DNA from: an uncultured bacterium
GTDB lineage: Bacteria > Spirochaetota > Leptospiria > Turneriellales > Turneriellaceae
Assembly: GCA_938038265.1 (NCBI GenBank)
Contig: CALHRC010000189.1
Location: 1-38,424, forward strand
Reading direction: 5' to 3'
DNA length: 38,424 nucleotides
Numbering within the stretch: position 1 is the stretch's first letter; each line of letters begins with the position of its first letter. The position numbers were made by a program, and so were the translations under genes. This document shows, piece after piece, positions 15,350 through 23,351 of the stretch. The notes beneath the pieces are model-generated. The model made no database searches. It was not told where the DNA came from and worked only from the letters and a program-made list of their open reading frames with translations.

Positions 15350-16719
15350 ATAGGTTACTCGAAACACTGTTGTTTCTCTGGCGGCGGGTTTATCTGATTT
15401 TCTATCTTGGGAAAAAACATTTCTGGCGCAGTTTATTTTCCTCTCTCGGCTTATTTCTGACATTGTCGATTGTGATACTGATACTGGGTATTTTAAGACC
15501 GGTCAAAGAGATGTTGGTCAAAAAAATGGAAGGTAGCCTGCCGTCAGAGATGATCCGATTGACGGCGCCCGACAAGCAGGTAATGCGCAATCCATTTGCC
15601 ATATTTCAGGCGGATAAAGATACCCTGCTGGGTGTTACCACTGACGAGATAAACAAAATCAAGACCTGGCCCGAAGTAAAAAAACTCTATGTCACTCAGG
15701 TGTTGCAGCGTCCGGGGATGGCTAGTATCGATCATCCGTTGATTAACCAATTAGGGTTCAAATTCTATTTTGATGTCATGTTTCAGGGAGTCAATCGGGA
15801 GTTAGTGCGTCCCTACCTGCATTGCATGAAAGATTTTAGGGTAGAAAAAGATACCGATGAAAATGGTAATCCAATTAATGTGATTCCTCTGGTGGTGCCG
15901 GAAACCTTTGCCGAAATTGCCTATACCTATGCGATGATCAACGGTCTGCCAGATTTCAAGCCCAAAGATCTGCTGGGTTTAAGGTTGAAGATTCGTCTGG
16001 GGGAAAGCACACTGGGGATTCGCTCTAAAGATGCAGAATCGGCGATTGGCAAGGTCTGCGGCTTTGTTCCGCAGGGGCTGGTCAGCGCGGCTGGCGCTCC
16101 TTTCGATTTTGTTAGGGAGCAGCACCTGCGCCGTAAGCAGAGAAACGCTCTGAATTCTTTTGATCAGATATTTCTTCTCGTTGAGAATCCCAAAGATATT
16201 CCAGCAGTGCAGAAAAAAGCCAAGGCGATGGGGTTAAGTTTTCCGCTGCAGTCTAAAAAATATAACGAAATATACAAAGCGCTGGAAAAACTTGATTACC
16301 TCTTCTGGACTATAGCGATTGTATTACTTATGTTAACTTCAATTTCGCTGGCGAATTCCTTTATGCTGCTGGCTATTGAAAAAAAATATGAATTTGGTCT
16401 TTATCTGGTCTTTGGCGCCTCTCCGCTTTTTCTCTGGTTACTGATGTTCGTAGAGGGGGCGTTCTGGGGATTTTTTCACTCCGGCTTGAGTCTTTATGCT
16501 GCCGATGGTCTTTTTTTATATTTACAGAATCATCTAGCTGATATTCCGTTTCTCTCCAAAATTGATATCGGTGGCTGGGAGAATATCCGCCTTGAAATTA
16601 GCCGCAGCGAGCAATTTGCGATTGTTGCGGGAGCTACTGTCTTTGCCGGTATTTCTTCACTCGCACCTGCCATTATACTGCTTGGGCGCAAGACTTTGGA
16701 GCTGGTAAAAAAAGATTAA
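15346..16719 (+). CDS. FtsX-like ABC transporter permease
   Basis: 457 residues with the 1+3 helix plan of FtsX/MacB/LolC-E permeases. There is a first helix near residues 27-50 (SSLGLFLTLSIVILILGIL), a large extracytoplasmic domain (about 50-315), and three C-terminal helices (LFWTIAIVLLMLTSISLANSF, LFLWLLMFVEGAFWGFFHSGL, IVAGATVFAGISSLAPAIILL). The coupling segment AIEKKYEFGLYLVFGASPLFLW between helices 2 and 3 is the usual E-K-x-x-x-G-x-x-x-x-x-G-A motif. It is the last gene of the operon and converges on the DHH gene; a weak hairpin (16732-16744) lies in the 45-base gap. Confidence 0.88.
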   Translation: MNRLLETLLFLWRRVYLIFYLGKKHFWRSLFSSLGLFLTLSIVILILGILRPVKEMLVKKMEGSLPSEMIRLTAPDKQVMRNPFAIFQADKDTLLGVTTDEINKIKTWPEVKKLYVTQVLQRPGMASIDHPLINQLGFKFYFDVMFQGVNRELVRPYLHCMKDFRVEKDTDENGNPINVIPLVVPETFAEIAYTYAMINGLPDFKPKDLLGLRLKIRLGESTLGIRSKDAESAIGKVCGFVPQGLVSAAGAPFDFVREQHLRRKQRNALNSFDQIFLLVENPKDIPAVQKKAKAMGLSFPLQSKKYNEIYKALEKLDYLFWTIAIVLLMLTSISLANSFMLLAIEKKYEFGLYLVFGASPLFLWLLMFVEGAFWGFFHSGLSLYAADGLFLYLQNHLADIPFLSKIDIGGWENIRLEISRSEQFAIVAGATVFAGISSLAPAIILLGRKTLELVKKD

Positions 16720-16764
16720 GAGCACCACATCCCCAAACGTTGGGAGGCGCTTCGAGCTGCCATA

Positions 16765-17847
16765 CTAAGAACGCGCTTGCTCGCAGGCTTTGTATATGGC
16801 GGCCACCAGCTTACGGCGCAAAAGACGGTATGAGCCATCAACTTTGAGTCCCGCGGCGTTTTTATGACCGCCGCCCCCAAATTCACGGGCAACTGCCGCG
16901 ACATCCAAATCTCCTTTGGATCTTAAACTGCATTTAAGACCGCCATGGGTTGCGGTAATAACAGCCGAAAGCTGGATATCTCTTACCCCAAGTAATATAT
17001 TGACGATACCTTCATTAGGCGAGTCTCCCACTTCAAGGCCGCGTAGCATCCGAGGCCTAACTTCAGCAATTGCGCAGCCGCGTTTTTTATCGATATGGGT
17101 TTTTTTAAGAACCCGTTGCAGAAAGCGCAGCCTGTCTGCTGGCTGTGCTTCATACAGCGCGCGATAAACAAAATCGCTGTGAATACCCAGGGAAACCAAC
17201 TCACCGCCCGCTATATGGGTACGCAGGGAAGTTTTCGGATAGCGAAAATTGCCAGTATCTGCTACGATGCCGGCATAGAGCGGCAAAGCAGCTTCTTTTT
17301 TTATTTTAATTTTTAGGTGGTGGTAGAGATCCCAAACCAGTTCTGCGGTTGCGCCGTAAGAAGGGTCAACGCAGAAATTGCTCTGTGCCGGCAGGATATG
17401 ATGGTCAATGGTAGCATAACTACAGCCGGCGCTCAGGAATAATTCACCAACCCGCTCACTGCGTTTGAGTTCCGAGCTGTCAAGAATAAAGACAAAGCGC
17501 TGCTGGATTTTTTTAACCAGATCAGGATGGTTTTGCTCTTCGACCTGCACGTCTTTTACCAGCCCAGTGGGATCCATAAATCGGAGGTATTCCGGTGTCG
17601 CTTCGTTATTCAGTATGATCACGTCTTTTTTTAGGCTTTTGAGTAAATAGTACAGGCCAATTTCACTACCGATGCCATCCGCGTCAGCGCCGACATGAGT
17701 TGTCAGAAGAAATGATGTATGTTTATGGATATACCGCGCAATGCGGGGCAATACCGGCGAGCTTGGCCGGTAATTTTTCAGTAAGCTGGCGGCTATTTGT
17801 CCGCTCAAACGCGCCGTATCTTTTTCTGCGGAATAATATGAGTGCAC
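16765..17847 (-). CDS. DHH/DHHA1 phosphoesterase (NrnA-like)
   Basis: 360 residues starting with GTG. The DHH domain shows THVGADADGIGSE (metal-binding aspartates), ILDSS, IDHH and ADTGNFRYPKTS. The DHHA1 domain ends in GGGGHKNAAGLKV, the substrate-recognition loop. NrnA-type proteins degrade short oligoribonucleotides and 3'-phosphoadenosine 5'-phosphate, so it may share a substrate with the CysQ-like protein of this window. The length is slightly above usual NrnA (about 320), owing to a 30-residue N-terminal extension. The tRNA-Lys gene lies 47 bases upstream on the same strand and may share its promoter. Confidence 0.86.
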   Translation of the reverse strand: MHSYYSAEKDTARLSGQIAASLLKNYRPSSPVLPRIARYIHKHTSFLLTTHVGADADGIGSEIGLYYLLKSLKKDVIILNNEATPEYLRFMDPTGLVKDVQVEEQNHPDLVKKIQQRFVFILDSSELKRSERVGELFLSAGCSYATIDHHILPAQSNFCVDPSYGATAELVWDLYHHLKIKIKKEAALPLYAGIVADTGNFRYPKTSLRTHIAGGELVSLGIHSDFVYRALYEAQPADRLRFLQRVLKKTHIDKKRGCAIAEVRPRMLRGLEVGDSPNEGIVNILLGVRDIQLSAVITATHGGLKCSLRSKGDLDVAAVAREFGGGGHKNAAGLKVDGSYRLLRRKLVAAIYKACEQARS

Positions 17848-17894
17848 ACTTGTAGGATTTTCAACAGTTAGCTAAAATGAAAAGCACAATTATT

Positions 17895-17967
17895 TGAGAA
17901 GCCCGGGAATCGAACCCGGGACCCACTGCTTAAAAGGCAGTTGCTCTACCGACTGAGCTAGCTTCTC
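17895..17967 (-). tRNA. tRNA-Lys(TTT)
   Basis: A complete cloverleaf on the minus strand: perfectly paired 7-base acceptor stem (GAGAAGC with GCTTCTC), D-arm GCTC...GAGC, anticodon stem ACTGC/GCAGT with loop CTTTTAA (anticodon TTT), and T-arm CCGGG-TTCGATT-CCCGG. The discriminator base is A, and CCA is not encoded. Confidence 0.97.
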
Positions 17968-18050
17968 GGTTAGTTGGCTTTTTTTTATTTGGTGTCAGGC
18001 TGTCAAAGAAAAAACTGTTGGCTGTTTGATTTGCTCTGGTACTGGGGGCA

Positions 18051-20996
18051 ATGAAGCTGCTGCTACCCCTGGGTCTGGCGCTGTTCATTACAGCGCAGGC
18101 TTATACTGCAGAGTCTGAAGCCTGCCAGAGTCTAAGAAAGGCGCTGACCAGCGAAGCGGCCACATTGCCCTCCGGTCTTGAAAAAGATCTGTTGTTGCAC
18201 TGGCTGGAGCAACCGGCAGAAACTGTTGAAGGCCAGCTGCTGGCTTATGCCCTGAAGTTGCAACTGTGGAGTCTGCGCGCCGCGCTGCAATCTCAGGTAA
18301 ATATCCCCGCAGGAACACGCAGCTACCTAAGCCAGTTAGCTAACCACCATCTGGAACTTGACCCTTCCCAGCTGACCGGTCTTTGGCCTCTGGTGGAAGC
18401 CTACCGCCAACTTGCCCAGCGGCGCTATGCTGCTGCCAGTGCGCAATTTCGCCGTGTGGCTCAAGAACAAAACTTAAGCGAAACCATCCGCGCAGCAGCT
18501 ACTGCCTTAGCCGAGTTATATGAACCTACCACAAGAACAGCAAAGAAGGGGGGGATGTTTCAACGGATACAGGAATGTCTGTTTGTGGATGCCGGTGCCC
18601 GACAGCAATTTTCTGCCAGCCTACGCCAATGGCGAGAAGCGATCCCCACGATTGTTCGGGAAAGTGGTTATTTCCGTCTTGCAGGTGATTCTATAATTGA
18701 AATACATTACGCTGGGAATAGTAAAGAGCTGCTGCTTTCCCTGAAACAGAATGGCCGAGAACTACTTGAGGCGCGCCCCCGGCCGGTCTTTCGTGCTCAA
18801 AAACCCTGGGAGATCGACGAAGTTATGACCATGGACGGCGCGGTGGCAGCTGGTCTGCAACTGGAATTTCTGTTCGGGCGGGACAGCCAAGGCGGGCGTT
18901 TTGATCTTAACCTGAAAGGGCAGACCGGTAATGGTTCGCTGCGGGTAGATTGGCAAGCCTTATCTGAGGTATTTCTATACCTGCCTGCTGTGGTGCGGCA
19001 GAACAAAGCGAGCTTTACGGTCAGCCTGCCAGCAGCCGGTGGACTTCTGCCGGAAGTCTTTTTCAGTATAACATTTGAGAAAAATTTCCCGCGTGAGATT
19101 TCTCTTGAGAAACGAAACGGTACCAAGCTTGGGTTTCGAGAGCTTGCGTTTAATGAGCGTGTCAGGGAACCTAACTTTTCTGTCAGGCCCACAGTGGTTG
19201 GTTTACCCATACCTGCTAACCTGCTTGATTCCATGTTGCTGTCGAGCCTGTTCCCTGCCGATAAGGCAAGCAATGCCAGCCAGCTTGAGCTTTACCATGA
19301 TCTCAGTTTATTGGCGCAAAATAAAGTGGATGCACTACAATTGGCTCGTAAATACAGCGCCCGTTCCGCCCAGGAGGCCGAGGTTCGTCTCTTTGCGGGT
19401 TGGTTTTATGCTGCCGCCTATGACTTTACCGCCGCCCGACAACAGTACGAACAGTACTTTGCCGCCCAAGAGAAAGACGACAAGAAAAAAAATGTCTCTT
19501 TTCGGCTGATGTTTCCCGAAGAACCACAAAAAGCCTACCTAAGCAATCTGATTCATGAGGGGTTGTATGCCGAGGCGGCACGCTATGCTGCTTATCTAAA
19601 AGAATCAGCTTATTTGTGGGGTAAACCTGTGGAAGGCCTCGCCGCCGAATTAGCTTTAGCGGATATCTACCTGCGGGCGGCTAATTATGCTGCGGCCCAG
19701 GTCAGCTTGGCTGCTGTGATCAAACAAGCGGCAGAGTTGAGCGATGGTGAACTACAGCGCCAGGCACAGTTGCGCCAGTTGGTAGTGGGCGGCTACCTCG
19801 GTAAACTTCCCGGTAAGATAGAGACGGCGCTCTATCCTGCCGCGGCAGCTGAACTACTACAGGCCCTGTCTCTTCCCGGCGGGGTGCCGGTGCGTTTGAA
19901 AGAGGGGACTGTTCTACCAGGGGAAGGGCGCAATTTCTGCGCTCCGGCGTCGCTGCAATATGTCATTCGGGTACTATCGGGCAAAGTAGTATCCCAGAAG
20001 GAGATTGCCGCTGAAATGAAAACAACCGCCGAGGGTACGGAGCTGCGCTCTATTTTGGCTTATTTGCGCTGGCATGGCTTTTCTGTCAGGGTCTTTCCCG
20101 CCGACAGCCAGGAGGTTGCCGCCCACCTCACACGGGAAGAGCCGGTGATCGCATTGTTATGGCCGCCCGATAGCTCCATCGGGCATGTCGCTCCGGTTAT
20201 AGGGGTTGACATCCCCCGTGATGTGTATTATTTTTATGAGCCAGCGCGCCCCTTTGGCATGGAAGCATTGACGGGACAGGAGTTGGCCCGCCAGCAGGCC
20301 CAGACGGGCAGTATCATGCTGGCTGTCAGTCGCGGGGCGATAAAAGATTCAGATAAGGCCACATTATCCGTTGTGGATTTCTTTGACCGGTTTCTACAGG
20401 CTCCGCCCGGCGAGCGTCTGGTTCTGTTAGAAAAAATTGCTGCCGATGATGAGGCAAAACGATATCGGGGGGTTGTCGCTGCGCAGCGGGCATTGGCCTA
20501 TGCCCAACTGAGCGATAGTCGCTCCTTAAATGCTGCCCAAAAGCAAGCAGCGATGGCGCTACTGTCTCAGGCGCAGCCTGAATCGTCCCTGGAATATAAG
20601 GCGTTTGCCGAACTGGCGCTGCGGGCCGGGCAGATTGACACAGCAGAGTTATGGCTTAAGGCGGCGCTGGAAGCTCGGCCAGCGGATGTGTTCACCCGCC
20701 TTCGCCTGGCAGAGATTGCCCTAAATAGGGGGCAATGGGAGCAAGCTGCCCAAGCTCTAAAGGATGTTTTGCGTTTTGCGCCGGTTGGTCTGCAGCCGAT
20801 GGTCTTACAGCAGTTAGCGGTGGTGGCGCAGCAACGCGGAGATAAGAAAGAAGCTTTTGCTTGGCAGGGGTGGGCAATAACACTTGCCGGCAGTGAACAG
20901 GATAGGGCAGCCTATTGGGAGGCTCTGTCAAGAGAGGTATCCAAAGAAGCTGCAGAATTCTTACGGATAATGGCAGGCATGAGCAACTCTGAGTAA
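18051..20996 (+). CDS. Exported TPR protein with an internal C39-like peptidase domain
   Basis: 981 residues with a signal peptide (MKLLLPLGLALFITAQAYTA) and GGGGG just upstream of ATG. The N-terminal 600 residues are largely helical with a beta-rich insert (about 220-370). Residues about 620-755 form a C39-like papain-fold domain: C630 in NFCAPASLQYV and H712 in GHVAPVIGVD, with E730 in YFYEPA where most members have Asp-Pro. The oxyanion glutamine usually six residues before the cysteine is not visible. TPR repeats follow to the C-terminus (ALRAGQIDTAELWLKAALEARP, ALNRGQWEQAAQALKDVLRFAP). It could process exported peptides or bind them. The small [2Fe-2S] gene follows closely. Confidence 0.8.
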   Translation: MKLLLPLGLALFITAQAYTAESEACQSLRKALTSEAATLPSGLEKDLLLHWLEQPAETVEGQLLAYALKLQLWSLRAALQSQVNIPAGTRSYLSQLANHHLELDPSQLTGLWPLVEAYRQLAQRRYAAASAQFRRVAQEQNLSETIRAAATALAELYEPTTRTAKKGGMFQRIQECLFVDAGARQQFSASLRQWREAIPTIVRESGYFRLAGDSIIEIHYAGNSKELLLSLKQNGRELLEARPRPVFRAQKPWEIDEVMTMDGAVAAGLQLEFLFGRDSQGGRFDLNLKGQTGNGSLRVDWQALSEVFLYLPAVVRQNKASFTVSLPAAGGLLPEVFFSITFEKNFPREISLEKRNGTKLGFRELAFNERVREPNFSVRPTVVGLPIPANLLDSMLLSSLFPADKASNASQLELYHDLSLLAQNKVDALQLARKYSARSAQEAEVRLFAGWFYAAAYDFTAARQQYEQYFAAQEKDDKKKNVSFRLMFPEEPQKAYLSNLIHEGLYAEAARYAAYLKESAYLWGKPVEGLAAELALADIYLRAANYAAAQVSLAAVIKQAAELSDGELQRQAQLRQLVVGGYLGKLPGKIETALYPAAAAELLQALSLPGGVPVRLKEGTVLPGEGRNFCAPASLQYVIRVLSGKVVSQKEIAAEMKTTAEGTELRSILAYLRWHGFSVRVFPADSQEVAAHLTREEPVIALLWPPDSSIGHVAPVIGVDIPRDVYYFYEPARPFGMEALTGQELARQQAQTGSIMLAVSRGAIKDSDKATLSVVDFFDRFLQAPPGERLVLLEKIAADDEAKRYRGVVAAQRALAYAQLSDSRSLNAAQKQAAMALLSQAQPESSLEYKAFAELALRAGQIDTAELWLKAALEARPADVFTRLRLAEIALNRGQWEQAAQALKDVLRFAPVGLQPMVLQQLAVVAQQRGDKKEAFAWQGWAITLAGSEQDRAAYWEALSREVSKEAAEFLRIMAGMSNSE

Positions 20997-21031
20997 GCTA
21001 TAGTTTAGTGGAACCCGATTTCAACAGTCTC

Positions 21032-21250
21032 ATGCGTCCCCACAAAATCTGTCTCTGCCGGAGCGTCACCCGGGAGCAGATTATCGCGGCTGTCAGGGCC
21101 GGCGCGCGTTCCCTGCCGGCGGTACAGCAGGCCACTTTGGCAGCGACGGGCTGCGGCACTTGTTTTCCGCGGCTTTATGAAGTTTTTGAGGAGGCTATGC
21201 GGATTGTCGCCGATGAAGAAGCAGGCCAAAGACGGCTTGAGCAATTATGA
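21032..21250 (+). CDS. BFD-like [2Fe-2S]-binding domain protein
   Basis: A small protein (72 residues from ATG 21032, or 80 from GTG 21008). It has the four-cysteine pattern of bacterioferritin-associated ferredoxin: C7-x-C9 (KICLCRSVT) and C41-x2-C44 (ATGCGTC), 31 residues between the pairs, with helices around. Such domains bind a [2Fe-2S] cluster and pass electrons or sense iron. No bacterioferritin gene is in the window. The start codon cannot be fixed, as neither candidate has a strong ribosome site. Confidence 0.8.
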   Translation: MRPHKICLCRSVTREQIIAAVRAGARSLPAVQQATLAATGCGTCFPRLYEVFEEAMRIVADEEAGQRRLEQL

Positions 21251-21286
21251 AGTGGTATTTTGAGAAAAATGCCGATACTATAGGCA

Positions 21287-23296
21287 ATGGGGATATTTTT
21301 GTCAGTCGGCAGGCAATTTACCGCAAACCACAGCAATATGGTATTCTACCGGGTTGAAACCGTAAAAAAGAAATTAGGCGTTCGGCGGTCGGTGAAATTG
21401 GCGGCCAATACATTATTTATTTCCCTACAACATGGGGGGATGGCTCTGTTGTTCTGGGTCTGTTCTCTTTTAGTGGGTGGTTCGCTGGCAGCGCAGCCGG
21501 TAAATTTGCGCCGTGATCTGGAGCGATATACTCCGTTTCCAATTACTGAAACACAGGAGCTGGCGCAGGATCTCGATTTTGATCCCCGTGGGGTAGCTGA
21601 TACACTGACGGCACGCCTGTCCCAGTTTTATCTCAGCGATCCTTCCCGTAAAAAAATTGAGCAGCGCCAGTTGCTCGATGGCGACGAAAACCTCTATGTC
21701 AGAGAGTGGAATGTCAACATCCAGCGGTTATTCTTGCGCGATCTCTTGGCGCAGCCGCAGAGTAGCTTTCTGATCAAAGAGGCGCCCAATATCTCGCTGA
21801 TGCACGCCACTCTTGCCAGGGCCTTGCTGCGCCAACGTAAGCCGTATCATGCGGCCTATCATTTTGCCGCGGCCCTGCAATACCGCAGTTTGCGTATGGA
21901 TCCTGAGGTTTTCATCAATTCAGATCGGCTGGCTTTGTTAGAACCAAATAATCCCCAGATTGCCGCAGCGCGCCAATATGCTGACGCCCGCCGCGAACTT
22001 GAGGAAGCCCGCGCCGAACTAAAGCGGGTTCAAAGGGAAATATATGCCGCAGAAGACAACCTAATTGCAAAACAAGCTCCGGCAAGTGACGAGGCATTAC
22101 GCCGCCAGCAAGAAGAGAACCGCCGTCTGTTGCAGGATCAACTGGCCCAAAACCGGAATTTGTTGCAGCGGCAACAGGGGCGGGTCAGTGAACTGGAAAT
22201 CCGTATGAAAGAGCAGGAACAGAATTTTGAGCGGTTTGCTGTTGAATACAATGCCGAATCCTCGCGCCTTCTGGTAGAAACAGCTGAGCTGGTGCGCCAA
22301 CTGGAAGATGCCATTAAAGAACGGCAGAAGATTGTGAATAAGAAAGTGCTGTATAAAACAGAATTTAACCAGACATTATTGCACGATTACAGCCAAAATC
22401 GACAGTTTGCGGCGTATGCCAATTTACTGGAAGCGGCTTCGCGTTTAGATGAGCGCAACCCACAGATTCCTTTTAAGTTAGGTGTTGAATATGCTTCTTC
22501 GCAGGATATCCGTCGGGCGATCTATGCCTATGAGAAAGCATTGGAAGCTCAGGCTAAAGCGCCGCCCGAGCTAAAATTAGAGGTTCGGCAACTGTATGAT
22601 CTTCAGGTAGCTCTGGGTAGTCTGTATTTTCAGGCAAACCGCATGGTGGACAGCGCTTATTTCTATGAGCAGGCGCTGCTCATCGCTCCTGATGAAAATG
22701 CGCGCTCCAACCTTACTTACCAGGTAGCTCGCTTTCATATTGAGCGTACCGGCAATTACCGCCGTGGGATTGAACTTCTAAAACCATATAAAGCTACTTT
22801 ATTGCAGATGAATCCTACTGATATGGTTGGCCGCCTGAATTGGGTCAAACAGCGTTTTCTGGTCAGTCGTCTTCTAGCTAATGCTAATGAAAAAATCGGT
22901 GACGAAAAGGGCTTACTGCTTGAATTACAGGCGGCAATTGACGCCCACGGGGATCTCGAACAGATGATTGCCAGCCAGAGGCAAGAGGTAGAGTCTCTGT
23001 TCAAAGAAGTGCAAGAAGCCAAGAAACCGTTATTAAACGAAACCCGTATGGCTGAATTCAATGAATTCCGCCGGCTGGAGGAGCGGCACCAGGCGCAGCA
23101 ACTGGCTCTTAAGGAAATGCTGGCCCTGCGTAACAGCCTGCCTTTGGGCAAGGTTTATTTTCAGTTAGCCTCTGCCAGGCGTGCCGAAAATGATATTGCC
23201 GGCGCACTCGCAATTTACCAGCAGGCAGAGCTGTTAGGATTGATGCCTGATGAGGCCCGCCGGCTGGCAGAAGAGCTGCGGCGGCAGTTTCGTTGA
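21287..23296 (+). CDS. Exported coiled-coil and TPR protein
   Basis: 669 residues from ATG 21287. A hydrophobic export segment (MALLFWVCSLLVGGSLAAQ) lies at about residues 52-70, so the true start may be ATG 21338 or ATG 21440. A helical repeat region (about 150-240) is followed by a long coiled coil (about 240-370, EEARAELKRVQREIYAAEDN...) and TPR-like repeats (about 370-520, AIYAYEKALEAQAKAPPE; DSAYFYEQALLIAPDENA). The C-terminus is another charged helix. No enzyme motif is seen. It could be a periplasmic scaffold; it lies between the small Fe-S protein and a large cNMP-like protein. Confidence 0.75.
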   Translation: MGIFLSVGRQFTANHSNMVFYRVETVKKKLGVRRSVKLAANTLFISLQHGGMALLFWVCSLLVGGSLAAQPVNLRRDLERYTPFPITETQELAQDLDFDPRGVADTLTARLSQFYLSDPSRKKIEQRQLLDGDENLYVREWNVNIQRLFLRDLLAQPQSSFLIKEAPNISLMHATLARALLRQRKPYHAAYHFAAALQYRSLRMDPEVFINSDRLALLEPNNPQIAAARQYADARRELEEARAELKRVQREIYAAEDNLIAKQAPASDEALRRQQEENRRLLQDQLAQNRNLLQRQQGRVSELEIRMKEQEQNFERFAVEYNAESSRLLVETAELVRQLEDAIKERQKIVNKKVLYKTEFNQTLLHDYSQNRQFAAYANLLEAASRLDERNPQIPFKLGVEYASSQDIRRAIYAYEKALEAQAKAPPELKLEVRQLYDLQVALGSLYFQANRMVDSAYFYEQALLIAPDENARSNLTYQVARFHIERTGNYRRGIELLKPYKATLLQMNPTDMVGRLNWVKQRFLVSRLLANANEKIGDEKGLLLELQAAIDAHGDLEQMIASQRQEVESLFKEVQEAKKPLLNETRMAEFNEFRRLEERHQAQQLALKEMLALRNSLPLGKVYFQLASARRAENDIAGALAIYQQAELLGLMPDEARRLAEELRRQFR

Positions 23297-23351
23297 TAAA
23301 CCTTGACAATGGGCTTTAAGTTGCAATGTTTGCTCTTTGGGAATTTATTTT

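Noticed and set aside
16732-16744. Hairpin CCCAA-ACG-TTGGG between convergent genes
   Set aside because: The stem is only 5 bp with no T-run on either strand, so it is too weak to call a terminator.
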